The translations under genes and the position numbers were made by a program. DNA of 53,962 bases from Gammaproteobacteria bacterium. Its GTDB lineage: Bacteria; Pseudomonadota; Gammaproteobacteria; Steroidobacterales; Steroidobacteraceae. Shown here one piece after another: positions 43,801 through 52,812 of this stretch. The notes beneath the pieces were generated by a model, which was given only the letters and a program-made list of their open reading frames with translations, was not told the origin of the DNA and did no database searches. The stretch spans positions 1 through 53,962 of the forward strand of contig JAQGOF010000057.1 in NCBI GenBank assembly GCA_028293745.1, in the 5' to 3' direction. The first letter of the stretch is position 1, and each line of letters starts with the position of its first letter.

Positions 43801-44172
43801 ATGAAGCAAGTCATTCCCAGGATTGATCACATCCATGTTGGCGCCGCCGATGCAGCCGCGACGGCGGATCCCTGGGCGGGAATCTCTGAGGATGTGATCC
43901 GCCGCTTCTTCGATGTGCTGTGCATCGAACAGGGATTGCCTAAAGGCATGCTGTCGGCGTATCGGGCCGACCTGGATGCGTTCGATCGGTGGCTGATCGA
44001 GGCGAAGCACAAGACGCTGATCAGTGCAACCGAACAGGATGTGAGTGAGTACCTCACTGTGTCCATGTCGTGCATCAAGGCGTTCTATGGGTTCCTGGTG
44101 AGCGCAGGCTGCCGTGACGATGATCCGACGAAGGCGGCCCGCAAACCGCGCAAGCGCCGCCGACGTAACTAG
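43801..44172 (+). CDS. Stand-alone XerD-like N-terminal (SAM-like core-binding) domain
   Basis: 123 residues. The core part EDVIRRFFDVLCIEQGLPKG, then LSAYRADLDAFDRWLIEA and ATEQDVSEYL, matches the N-terminal core-binding domain of Xer recombinases; IKAFYGFLVSAGCRDDDPTK fits its last helix. About 15 residues between the third and fourth helices are missing, and the protein ends in a basic tail (ARKPRKRRRRN). The catalytic domain is absent: no frame continues downstream. It is either a domesticated DNA-binding protein or a truncated xer fragment. Confidence 0.65.
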   Translation: MKQVIPRIDHIHVGAADAAATADPWAGISEDVIRRFFDVLCIEQGLPKGMLSAYRADLDAFDRWLIEAKHKTLISATEQDVSEYLTVSMSCIKAFYGFLVSAGCRDDDPTKAARKPRKRRRRN

Positions 44173-44275
44173 AGCCTATCTTATCGAAGACGAGAGGTGG
44201 CTCTAGTCAGCCCGTTTCGATGGCGGACCGGGCGGGCGCGGTATAGGATCGCGCGCACTGATTGTCGCCCGGCCC

Positions 44276-44896
44276 ATGCTGACTTCTACCCTTGAAAATG
44301 TGCTGAATCGCGGCCTTCCGCGCTCGCCTCGGGCACAGCAGCTGTGTGCCGAGCTGGCGGGCCGAAGAGTGGGCATCACGACCGGGCCTGTGCAATCCGG
44401 CAACGGCGGCTACCTGCTCGTTGAATCCACCGGTAACTCTTTGAAGTTGTCCTGGGTCACGGCGGGCACGCCCGCGAGCGCGCCCCCCGATGCAATAGTC
44501 ACAGGCGGGCCGCTCAGTCTGCTGGCCCTTTCGGGCCCTGCTCCCGAGGCGGTGCTGCAGCGAGGCGACGTGCGGATCGACGGTGATGCCGAGCTTGCGC
44601 AGAAATTTCGGGAGCTGGCACTCCTGCTCAGGCCCGATCTCGAAGAGGAGCTGTCGCTGGTGTTGGGCGATGTGCCCGCACACCAGCTCGGACGCTTCGC
44701 ACGGGCGGCATTTGGTTGGACACGCAAAGCCGCCGCGACAACTGTGCGCAACGTCGCCGAGTACCTGGGCCACGAGCGGCAGGATCTCGTCCCGCGCAGC
44801 GAAGCTGAACAATTCCTACAGGGCGTTGACACATTGCGCGAAGACGTTGATCGTCTCGCGGCGCGCATCGATCTTCTGACTCGCCCTCGCCCGTGA
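44276..44896 (+). CDS. ubiJ: Ubiquinone biosynthesis accessory factor UbiJ (SCP2 domain)
   Basis: 206 residues. The N-terminal SCP2 sterol-carrier-like fold begins MLTSTLENVLNRGLPRSPRA, with the middle GPAPEAVLQRGDVRIDGDAE. The C-terminal helical part (LGHERQDLVPRSEAEQFLQG, then VDTLREDVDRLAARIDLL) is the coiled coil that pairs with UbiK. It binds ubiquinone intermediates in the cytosolic Ubi complex. Its TGA overlaps the ubiB GTG (GTGA). Confidence 0.9.
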   Translation: MLTSTLENVLNRGLPRSPRAQQLCAELAGRRVGITTGPVQSGNGGYLLVESTGNSLKLSWVTAGTPASAPPDAIVTGGPLSLLALSGPAPEAVLQRGDVRIDGDAELAQKFRELALLLRPDLEEELSLVLGDVPAHQLGRFARAAFGWTRKAAATTVRNVAEYLGHERQDLVPRSEAEQFLQGVDTLREDVDRLAARIDLLTRPRP

Positions 44897-46536
44897 AGCT
44901 CCGTGTTCTCGCACGGCTGATCCAGATCCAACGTGTTCTGTTGAAGCACGGCCTGGATGACTTTGTCCGCGCCACTCATTTGTACAGGCCGCTGCGGTTT
45001 GCGTTCTTTCTATCGCCCGGTGTCTGGTTCGAGCGAAGCCGCCTGGCCAACCGCGGCGAACGGCTGCGGCTCGCACTGCAGGAGCTCGGCCCGATCTTCG
45101 TGAAATTCGGCCAGGCGGTGTCCACGCGGCGTGACCTTCTGCCGGCGGATATCGCCAACGAGCTTGCGAAACTGCAGGACCGTGTGCCGCCGTTTCCGGG
45201 CCACATAGCGCGCGAGATCATTGAGCTCGCCCATGGGCGGCCGGTGACTGAGACCTTTGCCGCCTTTGACGAGACGCCGCTCGCCGCAGCGTCCATCGCT
45301 CAGGTTCACGCAGCCAACCTGCGGGACGGAACCGAAGTTGTCGTGAAGGTTTTGCGCCCGGGCATGACCGAGGTCATCAAGCGCGATCTCGAGGTGTTGT
45401 ACGCGCTTGCCGACCTCGCGCAGCGCTACTGGACTGAGAGCCGCCGGCTGCGTCCGCTCGAGATCGTGGCGGAGTACGAGAAGACCATTCTCGATGAGCT
45501 CGACCTGATGCGCGAAGCGGCCAACGCGTCGCAGCTCAAGCGCAACTTTCTCGGCTCCGATCTTCTGTATGTGCCGGAAATCCACTGGGATTACTGCCGC
45601 ATCAATGTCATGGTGATGGAGCGCATCTACGGCGTGCCGATCAGCGACATGGAGCGCCTGCGAGCCGTAGGAACAGACATTGCGCAGCTGGCGGAAAATG
45701 GTGTGCGGATTTTCTTCACGCAGGTGTTCCGCCACAATTTCTTCCACGCCGACATGCACCCGGGCAACATCTTCGTGCTGCTGGACGATCCGCGCAATCC
45801 GCGGTATGCCGCGGTGGACTTCGGCATTGTTGGAACCCTCGACCCGCGCGATCAGAACTACCTGGCGGAGAACTTCCTCGCGGTCTTCGATCGTGACTAC
45901 CGCCGCGTCGCCCTGCTGCACGTCGAGTCCGGATGGGTGCCGCCCGGAACGCGTGTCGATGAGATGGAATCGGCCATCCGCACCGTCTGCGAGCCGATCT
46001 TCGACCGGCCGCTGGAGGATATTTCCTTCGGGCAGATCCTGGTGCGGCTCTTCGAGATTTCGCGCCGCTTCGACATGCAGGTGCAGCCGCAGCTGATCCT
46101 GTTGCAGAAGACTCTTCTGAATGTCGAGGGTTTGGGCCGTGATCTGTATCCGCAATTGGATATCTGGAAGACGGCGAGCCCCATCCTGCGCGAATGGATG
46201 CGTGAGCGAGTCGGTGTGCGGCAGGTGTTCAGGAGCCTGCGGACGCAGATGCCGGAGCTGCTGGAAACTGCGCGGGCGCTGCCCTCACTGCTGAAAGCCG
46301 CTGTGCATCGCTCGCAGGGCGGTCTCTTTCACATGCAGGTGGAATCCGCTGCGATCGAGGAGATCAGGACGGAGCTGCGCAAGGCGAGCCGCAGGCGCGA
46401 TGCCGTCACCGTGGGAGCCGCGATTCTTCTGGGCGGCTTGGTGTGGCTGGGCGTGAACGGGGGCGGTGCGTGGGCGGGGTGGGTGCTGACTGTCGCCGGC
46501 ATGGGGTGGGTGGTTGTGGCGGCGCGGCGGGCGTAG
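44893..46536 (+). CDS. ubiB: Atypical kinase-like protein UbiB
   Basis: 547 residues, the normal length, from a GTG overlapping ubiJ. The UbiB-family motifs are LQELGPIFVKFGQAVSTRRD, the Ala-rich loop AAASIAQVHAA, NFFHADMHPGNIFVLLDDP and AVDFGIVG. Two hydrophobic segments at the C-terminus (residues about 500-545) anchor it in the inner membrane. It is required for ubiquinone synthesis and probably extracts lipid intermediates using ATP. Confidence 0.95.
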   Translation: MKLRVLARLIQIQRVLLKHGLDDFVRATHLYRPLRFAFFLSPGVWFERSRLANRGERLRLALQELGPIFVKFGQAVSTRRDLLPADIANELAKLQDRVPPFPGHIAREIIELAHGRPVTETFAAFDETPLAAASIAQVHAANLRDGTEVVVKVLRPGMTEVIKRDLEVLYALADLAQRYWTESRRLRPLEIVAEYEKTILDELDLMREAANASQLKRNFLGSDLLYVPEIHWDYCRINVMVMERIYGVPISDMERLRAVGTDIAQLAENGVRIFFTQVFRHNFFHADMHPGNIFVLLDDPRNPRYAAVDFGIVGTLDPRDQNYLAENFLAVFDRDYRRVALLHVESGWVPPGTRVDEMESAIRTVCEPIFDRPLEDISFGQILVRLFEISRRFDMQVQPQLILLQKTLLNVEGLGRDLYPQLDIWKTASPILREWMRERVGVRQVFRSLRTQMPELLETARALPSLLKAAVHRSQGGLFHMQVESAAIEEIRTELRKASRRRDAVTVGAAILLGGLVWLGVNGGGAWAGWVLTVAGMGWVVVAARRA

Positions 46537-46577
46537 CTGGTAGCCTTTCTGCTCGTCCCCACCTCGCCTCTCAATCC

Positions 46578-47978
46578 ATGCAAGGTCCCCGCTCCTTTAC
46601 CGAAGGCTCGATCAGCCGCGGACTGTTCCGGTTCGCGCTGCCGATTTTGTTTGCTCATGTCCTGCAGTCGCTGAACGGCTCGGTCAACTCGATCTGGGTC
46701 GGCCGCTTTCTCGGGGAGGCCGCGCTCACGGCCACGTCCATTGCCAATACGGTCATGTTCCTGCTGATCGGCGCGGCATTCGGGATTGCCATGGCGGCGA
46801 CCATCCTCCTCGGGCAGAGCATTGGCGCAAATAACATGGCCGAGGCCAAGCGCGTGGTGGGCACCAGCGCCAGCTTCTTTGCCGGCATCTCGGTGGTCAT
46901 GGCGATCATCGGCCTCGTCATCTGTGAGCCGATCCTGATCGCAATGAGGACTCCGGCTGATTCGTTGCCGCTCGCGGTGGCGTACATGAGGGTGATCTTC
47001 CTCGCGCTTCCGTGCCTGTACATGTATGCGTTCGTGATGTCAGTGTTGCGCGCCGCGGGCGACTCCAAGACGCCGTTTTATTTCATGGTGCTGTCGGTGG
47101 CGATTGATATCGGGTTGAACCCGGTGTTCATCTTCGGACTCGGCCCCATTCCGCGGCTTGGAATCGCAGGCTCGGCGCTGGCCACGTTCGTGTCGCAGGC
47201 CATCAGCCTCACGGCGCTGATCATGCACTTGTATCGGCGGCGGCATCTGCTCGTGCTCCACAAGGACGAGTTGTCGATGTTGCGCCTGGACTGGCGGATC
47301 GTCTGGACACTCGTGAAAAAGGGCATTCCGATGAGCGCCCAGATGATGGTGCTGTCGTTGAGTGGCGTGCTGATGATCTCGATCGTCAATCACTTCGGAG
47401 TCGACACGGCTGCGGCTTTCGGGGCGTCGCTGCAACTGTGGAACTACATTCAGATGCCGGCGTATGCCGTGGGCATGGCGGTGTCGACCATGGCTGCGCA
47501 GAACGTGGGTGCCCGCAAATGGGATCGCGTCGCCTCGATTGCGCGCATCGGGGTAGTGTACGCGCTGCTTCTCACCGGCTCAGTCGTTCTGGTGCTCGAG
47601 CTGTTCGCAGGCCACGCGTACGCTTTGTTCCTGCCGGCCGGCTCGGCTGCCATGGAAGTCTCGACGCACATCAATCGGATTGCGACGCCCTCCTTCATTT
47701 TCTTCGGCATAACATTGGTGCTGTTTGGAGTAGTCCGCGCCACGGGTGCCGTCATGGCGCCGTTGGTTACTCTGACGCTGGCATTGCTCGTCGTGCGTGT
47801 TCCGTTGGCTGAGGTGTTCATAGACCGCTTGGGTGCGGATTCAGTGTGGTGGAGCTTTCCGCTGTCGTCAGCCTTTGCCACCATCCTCGCCGTGCTGTAC
47901 TACAAATATGGTGGCTGGCGATCGGCGCGAATGGAGAGCGTGCCTGCAGAGTCTGCAGAATCTGCCGAGGGCGCCTGA
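46578..47978 (+). CDS. MATE-family efflux transporter
   Basis: 466 residues from the ATG at 46578, chosen because the family starts just before the first helix (ISRGLFRFALPILFAHVLQS). Twelve membrane segments in two MatE repeats (MFLLIGAAFGIAMAATILLG, VGMAVSTMAAQNVGARKWDR) define a NorM/DinF-type Na+ or H+ coupled exporter. The substrate is unknown. An in-frame start inside ubiB is unlikely. It lies 41 bases after ubiB and may be co-transcribed. Confidence 0.88.
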   Translation: MQGPRSFTEGSISRGLFRFALPILFAHVLQSLNGSVNSIWVGRFLGEAALTATSIANTVMFLLIGAAFGIAMAATILLGQSIGANNMAEAKRVVGTSASFFAGISVVMAIIGLVICEPILIAMRTPADSLPLAVAYMRVIFLALPCLYMYAFVMSVLRAAGDSKTPFYFMVLSVAIDIGLNPVFIFGLGPIPRLGIAGSALATFVSQAISLTALIMHLYRRRHLLVLHKDELSMLRLDWRIVWTLVKKGIPMSAQMMVLSLSGVLMISIVNHFGVDTAAAFGASLQLWNYIQMPAYAVGMAVSTMAAQNVGARKWDRVASIARIGVVYALLLTGSVVLVLELFAGHAYALFLPAGSAAMEVSTHINRIATPSFIFFGITLVLFGVVRATGAVMAPLVTLTLALLVVRVPLAEVFIDRLGADSVWWSFPLSSAFATILAVLYYKYGGWRSARMESVPAESAESAEGA

Positions 47979-48004
47979 GCAACCGGCGTGGTGGCAAGCG
48001 CTCG

Positions 48005-49234
48005 CTACAGCGGCGGGTTATGCCCCAGGGGTAGGTCGTGGCGGTTGCGTTGAGCCAGGTGCCACAGCCCGAAGGCGATCAGTGCCGATAGAAACGAGCC
48101 TTCCGCCAGGGTCAGCATGGAGCCGCTCAGGACGGGCGAGATGAGACCAAATACGAGCGCGGAGATCGCGATCGACACACACGATTGGACTGAGGCGGCC
48201 GATCCGCGGGCGAGGGGAAACAAGTCGAGCATCCGCATGAGGAGTGCCGGTGAGGCGAGCTGCGCTCCGAAGGCAATGACTGCGAGGATGACCTGTTGGA
48301 TCAGTATGGGCGGAGCCGTGAAGACGGCGTGAGCCAAGGTCATGAGCCCACTTCCGGCCATGGAGAGTATGAACCCCAGGTGGGATTGTTGCGCGTAGGT
48401 GATCCGGCCGGCCATGCGGCCGGAGAGGTAGGCGGAGCTGATGAGCCCGCCAATCACAGGGATGAACAGGTACGCGAACTGAGTCTCGCCCAGGTGCCAG
48501 TGATCTTCGACCACCGCGGGCGCCGAGCCGATGAAACTCATCAGGGCGGCGAAGTTGGCGCCCATCGCTACCGCCAGCAATAGGAACTCGCGGTGCTGCA
48601 CTACGCTCCAGGCGGTGCGTGCCAGCCCGGCCACTTGCAGGCGCGGACGTTTCTCCTTCGGATGTGTCTCGGGCAGGGTCACATAAGTCGCAATTGTCAG
48701 GGCGGCGCCAAACAGGGCCATGAATCCGAATACCCCGTGCCATGTGAACGCGACATGGATCCAGCCCCCGATGATCGGGGCCACGGCGGGCGCGAAAGCG
48801 AACAGCATGGTGACGAGACTCAGGAGTTTCTGCGCCTGCGGTCCCTCGAACAGATCGCGGATCACCGCGCGGCCGACAATCATGCCTACACCGGCGCTGA
48901 CCCCCTGCAACGCCCGAAATGCGAGCAGCGTGCCGAAGTTAGGCGCGAGGGCACAGCCGATCGAAGCCACGGTGTAAACGGACAGCCCCGCCACAATCAC
49001 CGGGCGGCGACCCACGGCATCAGACAACGGGCCCTGTATGAGGGACATGATCGATAGCGGCAGCATGTAGACCGTCAGCGTCTGCTGGACGGCCCACTTG
49101 CTCAGCGAGAAGTCCGCTGCAATGGCATGGAACGACGGAAAAAAGGTATCGATCGAGAACGGACTCACCATGGACAGCGCGGCCAGGAGTGCCGCGAGCT
49201 TCCAATGTCTGCCGGCTCCGTCCCCGCCCGTCAC
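48005..49234 (-). CDS. MFS efflux transporter, Bcr/CflA type, coupled to trpA
   Basis: 409 residues from the GTG at 49234; it has AGGGAGAAGG upstream and its GTG overlaps the trpA stop (GTGA). Twelve helices. The signature loop LSDAVGRRPVIVAGLSVYTV between helices 2 and 3 and the N-terminus SPFSIDTFFPSFHAIAADF mark the DHA1 Bcr/CflA exporters. Substrates of this family are antibiotics, amino acids or their analogues. A longer frame from 49291 lies inside trpA and is less likely. Being last in the trp operon suggests a role linked to tryptophan or its intermediates; this is inference. Confidence 0.88.
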   Translation of the reverse strand: MTGGDGAGRHWKLAALLAALSMVSPFSIDTFFPSFHAIAADFSLSKWAVQQTLTVYMLPLSIMSLIQGPLSDAVGRRPVIVAGLSVYTVASIGCALAPNFGTLLAFRALQGVSAGVGMIVGRAVIRDLFEGPQAQKLLSLVTMLFAFAPAVAPIIGGWIHVAFTWHGVFGFMALFGAALTIATYVTLPETHPKEKRPRLQVAGLARTAWSVVQHREFLLLAVAMGANFAALMSFIGSAPAVVEDHWHLGETQFAYLFIPVIGGLISSAYLSGRMAGRITYAQQSHLGFILSMAGSGLMTLAHAVFTAPPILIQQVILAVIAFGAQLASPALLMRMLDLFPLARGSAASVQSCVSIAISALVFGLISPVLSGSMLTLAEGSFLSALIAFGLWHLAQRNRHDLPLGHNPPL

Positions 49235-50034
49235 CCCTTCTCCCTTGCGCTGTCCTTCGTCCTCGCCGATCCGCGCAGAGCGCCGAGCCACTCGGTCGGA
49301 TTGCCGCCGCGCTCGAGGACCTCTACCAGTGCCGACCCTACGACAACACCATCAACGTGCCCGCGCAGACGCTCCACCTGCTCGCGGCTGCGAATCCCAA
49401 ACCCTGCACAAACCGGAACCTTGGCTAAGGCGCGCACGCGATCAAGATACGCGATCACTTCGTTCGGGACGGCGACATTCTTGCCGGTCGTGCCCGTCAT
49501 CGTGACTGCATACACGAAGCCCTGGGTGTTGTCGCAGAGTTGTTTCATCCGCTCAGGCTTGGTGACGGGCGTGACCATCTGAACCATGGCGATCCCATGC
49601 GCATCCAGGGCTTTGCGCAGGTCGCTGCTCTCGTCGTACGGCAGATCCGGCACTATGAATCCTGCCACGTGCGCGCGCGCTGCCGCGTCCGCCAGGCGGT
49701 CCAGGCCGTAGGCCAACAGGGGATTGAGGTAACTCATGAGCAGGAGCGGCGCGTCGAGCCGCGGCATTGCTTCGAGCTCGGCCAGGATCCAGCGCAAGCT
49801 GACCCCCTGCGCAAGTGCAGCCTGACTCGAGCGCTGTATCGTGACTCCGTCCGCCATCGGATCCGTGAAGGGCACGCCGATCTCGACGACATCCGCGCCG
49901 GCGGCAACCGACTGAAGGTGCTCGCGAAACTGGCTCTTGCTGGGGTATCCAGCGGTCAAGAACGCAACCAGGGCCGGCTCACCACCGCGCCCGGCCACGC
50001 GCAGCGCCTCACTGATACGGTCTCGCGGTTTCAT
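49231..50034 (-). CDS. trpA: Tryptophan synthase alpha subunit
   Basis: 267 residues. VAFLTAGYPSKSQFREHLQS at the start, GADVVEIGVPFTDPMADGVT with the catalytic Glu, FIVPDLPYDES with the second catalytic Asp, and the phosphate-binding GFGIRSREQVERL are all present. It cleaves indole-3-glycerol phosphate to indole for TrpB. 4-bp overlaps at both ends. Confidence 0.96.
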   Translation of the reverse strand: MKPRDRISEALRVAGRGGEPALVAFLTAGYPSKSQFREHLQSVAAGADVVEIGVPFTDPMADGVTIQRSSQAALAQGVSLRWILAELEAMPRLDAPLLLMSYLNPLLAYGLDRLADAAARAHVAGFIVPDLPYDESSDLRKALDAHGIAMVQMVTPVTKPERMKQLCDNTQGFVYAVTMTGTTGKNVAVPNEVIAYLDRVRALAKVPVCAGFGIRSREQVERLRGHVDGVVVGSALVEVLERGGNPTEWLGALRGSARTKDSAREKG

Positions 50035-51269
50035 TGTGCACCTGCCAGCAGAGTGGTCTGTAGCGTGGGCATATCTTTGTCACCGCGGCCTGACAGGCAC
50101 ACGAGTATGCGTTGCCCCGGATGCCTGGCCGCCCATTGCTTCGCGCCAATCAACGCGTGGGCACTTTCGAGAGCTGGAAGGATTCCTTCGTATTCGCTGC
50201 ACGCTTTCACAGCTTCGAGCGCTTCTTCGTCCGATGCGGTCTGATAGCGTACCCGGCCCGCGGCAAGCAACAGCGCGTGTTCCGGCCCGACGCCCGGGTA
50301 GTCCAGGCCTGCCGACACGGAGTGGGTCTCCTGGACCTGGCCATCCTGATCCTGCAACAGCATCGAGAAGCTGCCTTGCAACACGCCGGGGCTGCCGTAC
50401 GAAAGGGTTGCGGCGTTGTCTCCCAAGCCCTTGCCGCGGCCGCCCGCTTCAATGCCGATGATGGTCACGGACTTGTCGGGCACGAAGGCGTGGAAGGCGC
50501 CGATGGAGTTGGACCCTCCACCCACGCATGCAATCAACACATCTGGAAGGCCTCCCGCATCGTCGAGCATCTGTGCGCGGGCCTCGCGGCCAATGACGGC
50601 CTGCAGCTCGCGAACGAGGTACGGATAAGGATGCGGCCCAACGGCGGAGCCGATCAGGTAGTAGGTATCCAGGGGGTCGGCGACCCAGGCACGTAAAGCC
50701 TCGTCGATAGCCGCGCGCAGAGTCCGATCGCCCGTGGTGACGGGGACGACGGTCGCGCCGAGAAGCTGCATTCTTCCAACATTGGGCGCCTGGCGCTCCA
50801 TGTCGACCGCTCCCATGTAGACCGTGCAGGGCAGGCCGAGGCGGGCGCACGCAGCCGCGCTCGCGACTCCATGTTGCCCGGCGCCGGTCTCTGCGACGAT
50901 GCGCTTGGCGCCGAGCCGCTTGGCAAGCAAGGCCTGGCCGATGGCATTGTTGATTTTGTGAGCGCCCGTGTGGGCCAGATCCTCGCGTTTCAGCCAGACC
51001 TTTGCGCCCCAGCGCTCGGAGAGCCTTGCGGCGTAAGTCAGCGCCGTCGGACGGCCTACCCAGGTTTTCAGTTGCGCTTGGTATTCGGTCTGGAAGTCGC
51101 TGGCGTGCAGATGCTTGCGGATGCCCTCTTCGAGCCCCTCCAACGCGGGAATGAGGGTCTCGGGCACGTAGCGGCCGCCGAAGGGGCCGAAGCGGCCGTG
51201 GGCATCTGGAAATTTGCCGGCGATGGAATCGGCGAGCAGGCGCTCACCGTCGAGTGCGGGGGCTGTCAT
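50031..51269 (-). CDS. trpB: Tryptophan synthase beta subunit
   Basis: 412 residues. The PLP lysine lies in LAHTGAHKINNAIGQALLAK, followed by ETGAGQHGVASA and the phosphate loop GGGSNSIGAFHAF. It joins indole and serine to give tryptophan. 4-bp ATGA overlap with trpA and with trpF. The start ATG at 51269 is preceded by AAGGAG. Confidence 0.96.
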   Translation of the reverse strand: MTAPALDGERLLADSIAGKFPDAHGRFGPFGGRYVPETLIPALEGLEEGIRKHLHASDFQTEYQAQLKTWVGRPTALTYAARLSERWGAKVWLKREDLAHTGAHKINNAIGQALLAKRLGAKRIVAETGAGQHGVASAAACARLGLPCTVYMGAVDMERQAPNVGRMQLLGATVVPVTTGDRTLRAAIDEALRAWVADPLDTYYLIGSAVGPHPYPYLVRELQAVIGREARAQMLDDAGGLPDVLIACVGGGSNSIGAFHAFVPDKSVTIIGIEAGGRGKGLGDNAATLSYGSPGVLQGSFSMLLQDQDGQVQETHSVSAGLDYPGVGPEHALLLAAGRVRYQTASDEEALEAVKACSEYEGILPALESAHALIGAKQWAARHPGQRILVCLSGRGDKDMPTLQTTLLAGAQ

Positions 51270-51877
51270 AGGATCTCCTTAGCTAGCCGCGGGTCGTGCG
51301 CGCGGGCTGCTGATACGAAGCGCGCGATTTCGGCCTGACTTTTGATACCCGGGCGCTCTTCCACGCCACTGGATACATCGATTCCGAACGGACGAACTTC
51401 CGCGATGGCGGCTGCAACGTTGGTTGCATTCAGGCCACCTGCGAGGATCAATTGTGATTTGCGCGCGATGTGGCGCGCACCCACCCAGTCGCAGGGCATC
51501 CCGGTGCCGCTGGCGAGTCCTTCAAACAGCAGCTTGGGCGGCAGCGCATAGTCATCGCCGTGCCACCGTCGAAACACCGGCAGAAGCTGCACCTGTGGCG
51601 GAATACGAAGGCCCGGCAGGTCTTCGGCATCAGTTTGCAGCAGGTCGGGTCTGAACACGGCCATGATTTCGTCGATTGCCTCCTGCGTCGGATGCCGTGT
51701 CACGGCGGTGCAAAGGACATGGCCGCGGGCGGGTTCGGCCAGCTTGGCAGCCTTCTCGGGGGTTACCTGACGGATGGATTCCGCAAACACGAAACCGATG
51801 GCGTCGACGTGGGCGTTCAGGGAAGCCTCCACTGCCTCGGGCGTCGTCATGCCGCAGATTTTGATCCAGACCGTCAC
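51266..51877 (-). CDS. trpF: Phosphoribosylanthranilate isomerase
   Basis: 203 residues. WIKICGMTTPEAVEASLNAH (catalytic Cys), LLQTDAED (the family has QlHG.E, so the usual H is T here), QLILAGGLNATNVAAAI and FGIDVSSGVEERPGIKS with the catalytic Asp. The second position differs from the consensus but the rest is intact. It isomerises phosphoribosylanthranilate to CdRP. GTG start overlapping the trpC stop by 4 bp. Confidence 0.93.
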   Translation of the reverse strand: MTVWIKICGMTTPEAVEASLNAHVDAIGFVFAESIRQVTPEKAAKLAEPARGHVLCTAVTRHPTQEAIDEIMAVFRPDLLQTDAEDLPGLRIPPQVQLLPVFRRWHGDDYALPPKLLFEGLASGTGMPCDWVGARHIARKSQLILAGGLNATNVAAAIAEVRPFGIDVSSGVEERPGIKSQAEIARFVSAARAHDPRLAKEIL

Positions 51878-52812
51878 GCGGGGCGGCCTGAAGGGGTCCG
51901 GGGGGCGGCGTTGGGGAAGGCCGCGTTGGCGGGAGCCGCTTGTTCGCGGGGTGCGCTTGCACGGCCTGCCTTCAACATGGCTGCTGCGAGGGCGTGTGGG
52001 TCACCACCTTGCATGAGCGCGCTTCCGACGAGTGCGTACTCGTAGCCGGCTTTGGCCACTCGGGCAGCGTCGTCTGGTGAGACGACGCCGCTCTCGGCAA
52101 CTCGTGGCACGTTTGTCGGCAGCAGAGGAGCGAGCTCTATCAGGCGCTGCGGGACGATCTGCAAGGTAGTCAGGTCGCGGCAGTTCAGGCCGGCCAGTAT
52201 CGGCGCGCCCGCGGTATCCGGGCCTGCGCCGCGTTTGAGGCGTGCGCCGCGTTCGGTGTTTGTGCCGATGATGTCATGCATTGCCTCGATGTCAGCTTGG
52301 TCAAAGGCTTCCAGCAGGACAAACAGGCCCAGGTTGCGAGCGCAGTCGAGGAGTGCCTCGATTCCCGTTCGCGGCAACATCCGAAGTATGACCAGAACGC
52401 CGCCCGCGCCGGCTGCTCGCGCCTCGATCACTTGGTAGGGATCTACGAGGAAGTCCTTGCGCATGGCGGGTACATTCAGCGGTGCGAGCGACTTTGTGGC
52501 GGTCTCGAGGTGTGTCATGGAGCCGTCGAAACGGCTTGGCTCGGTCAACACCGATACCGCTGCGGCGCCAGCGCGCGCGTAGGTCGTTACTCGCCCTTCA
52601 ATATTCTCGTCGCCGGACTTGAGCTGGCCGACTGCCGGGGAGCGCAGTTTGAGCTCTGCGATCAGGTCGAAGCGTGCTGGGTTTGGTGTCAGGCGGGGGG
52701 GAGGCGCTGTTGCGAGGGCCTGTTGCAACAGGGCGGGTTCGGAGCAGTTTCGTTTGGCCGCTTGGAGGCGTTCGTGGCTGCTGGTGGCCATTTGCTGGAG
52801 GAAGTCGCTCAT
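51874..52812 (-). CDS. trpC: Indole-3-glycerol phosphate synthase with an Ala/Pro tail
   Basis: 312 residues; the family is about 265. The catalytic domain is complete: FDLIAELKLRSPAVGQLK (catalytic Glu and Lys; the family has ..E.KkaSPS), MRKDFLVDPYQV, ILAGLNCRDLTTLQI and the phosphate-binding ESGVVSPDDAARVAKAGYEY. The last 40 residues are Ala/Pro-rich (EQAAPANAAFPNAAPRTPSG). It converts CdRP to indole-3-glycerol phosphate. 4-bp overlaps with trpD and trpF. Confidence 0.94.
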   Translation of the reverse strand: MSDFLQQMATSSHERLQAAKRNCSEPALLQQALATAPPPRLTPNPARFDLIAELKLRSPAVGQLKSGDENIEGRVTTYARAGAAAVSVLTEPSRFDGSMTHLETATKSLAPLNVPAMRKDFLVDPYQVIEARAAGAGGVLVILRMLPRTGIEALLDCARNLGLFVLLEAFDQADIEAMHDIIGTNTERGARLKRGAGPDTAGAPILAGLNCRDLTTLQIVPQRLIELAPLLPTNVPRVAESGVVSPDDAARVAKAGYEYALVGSALMQGGDPHALAAAMLKAGRASAPREQAAPANAAFPNAAPRTPSGRPA

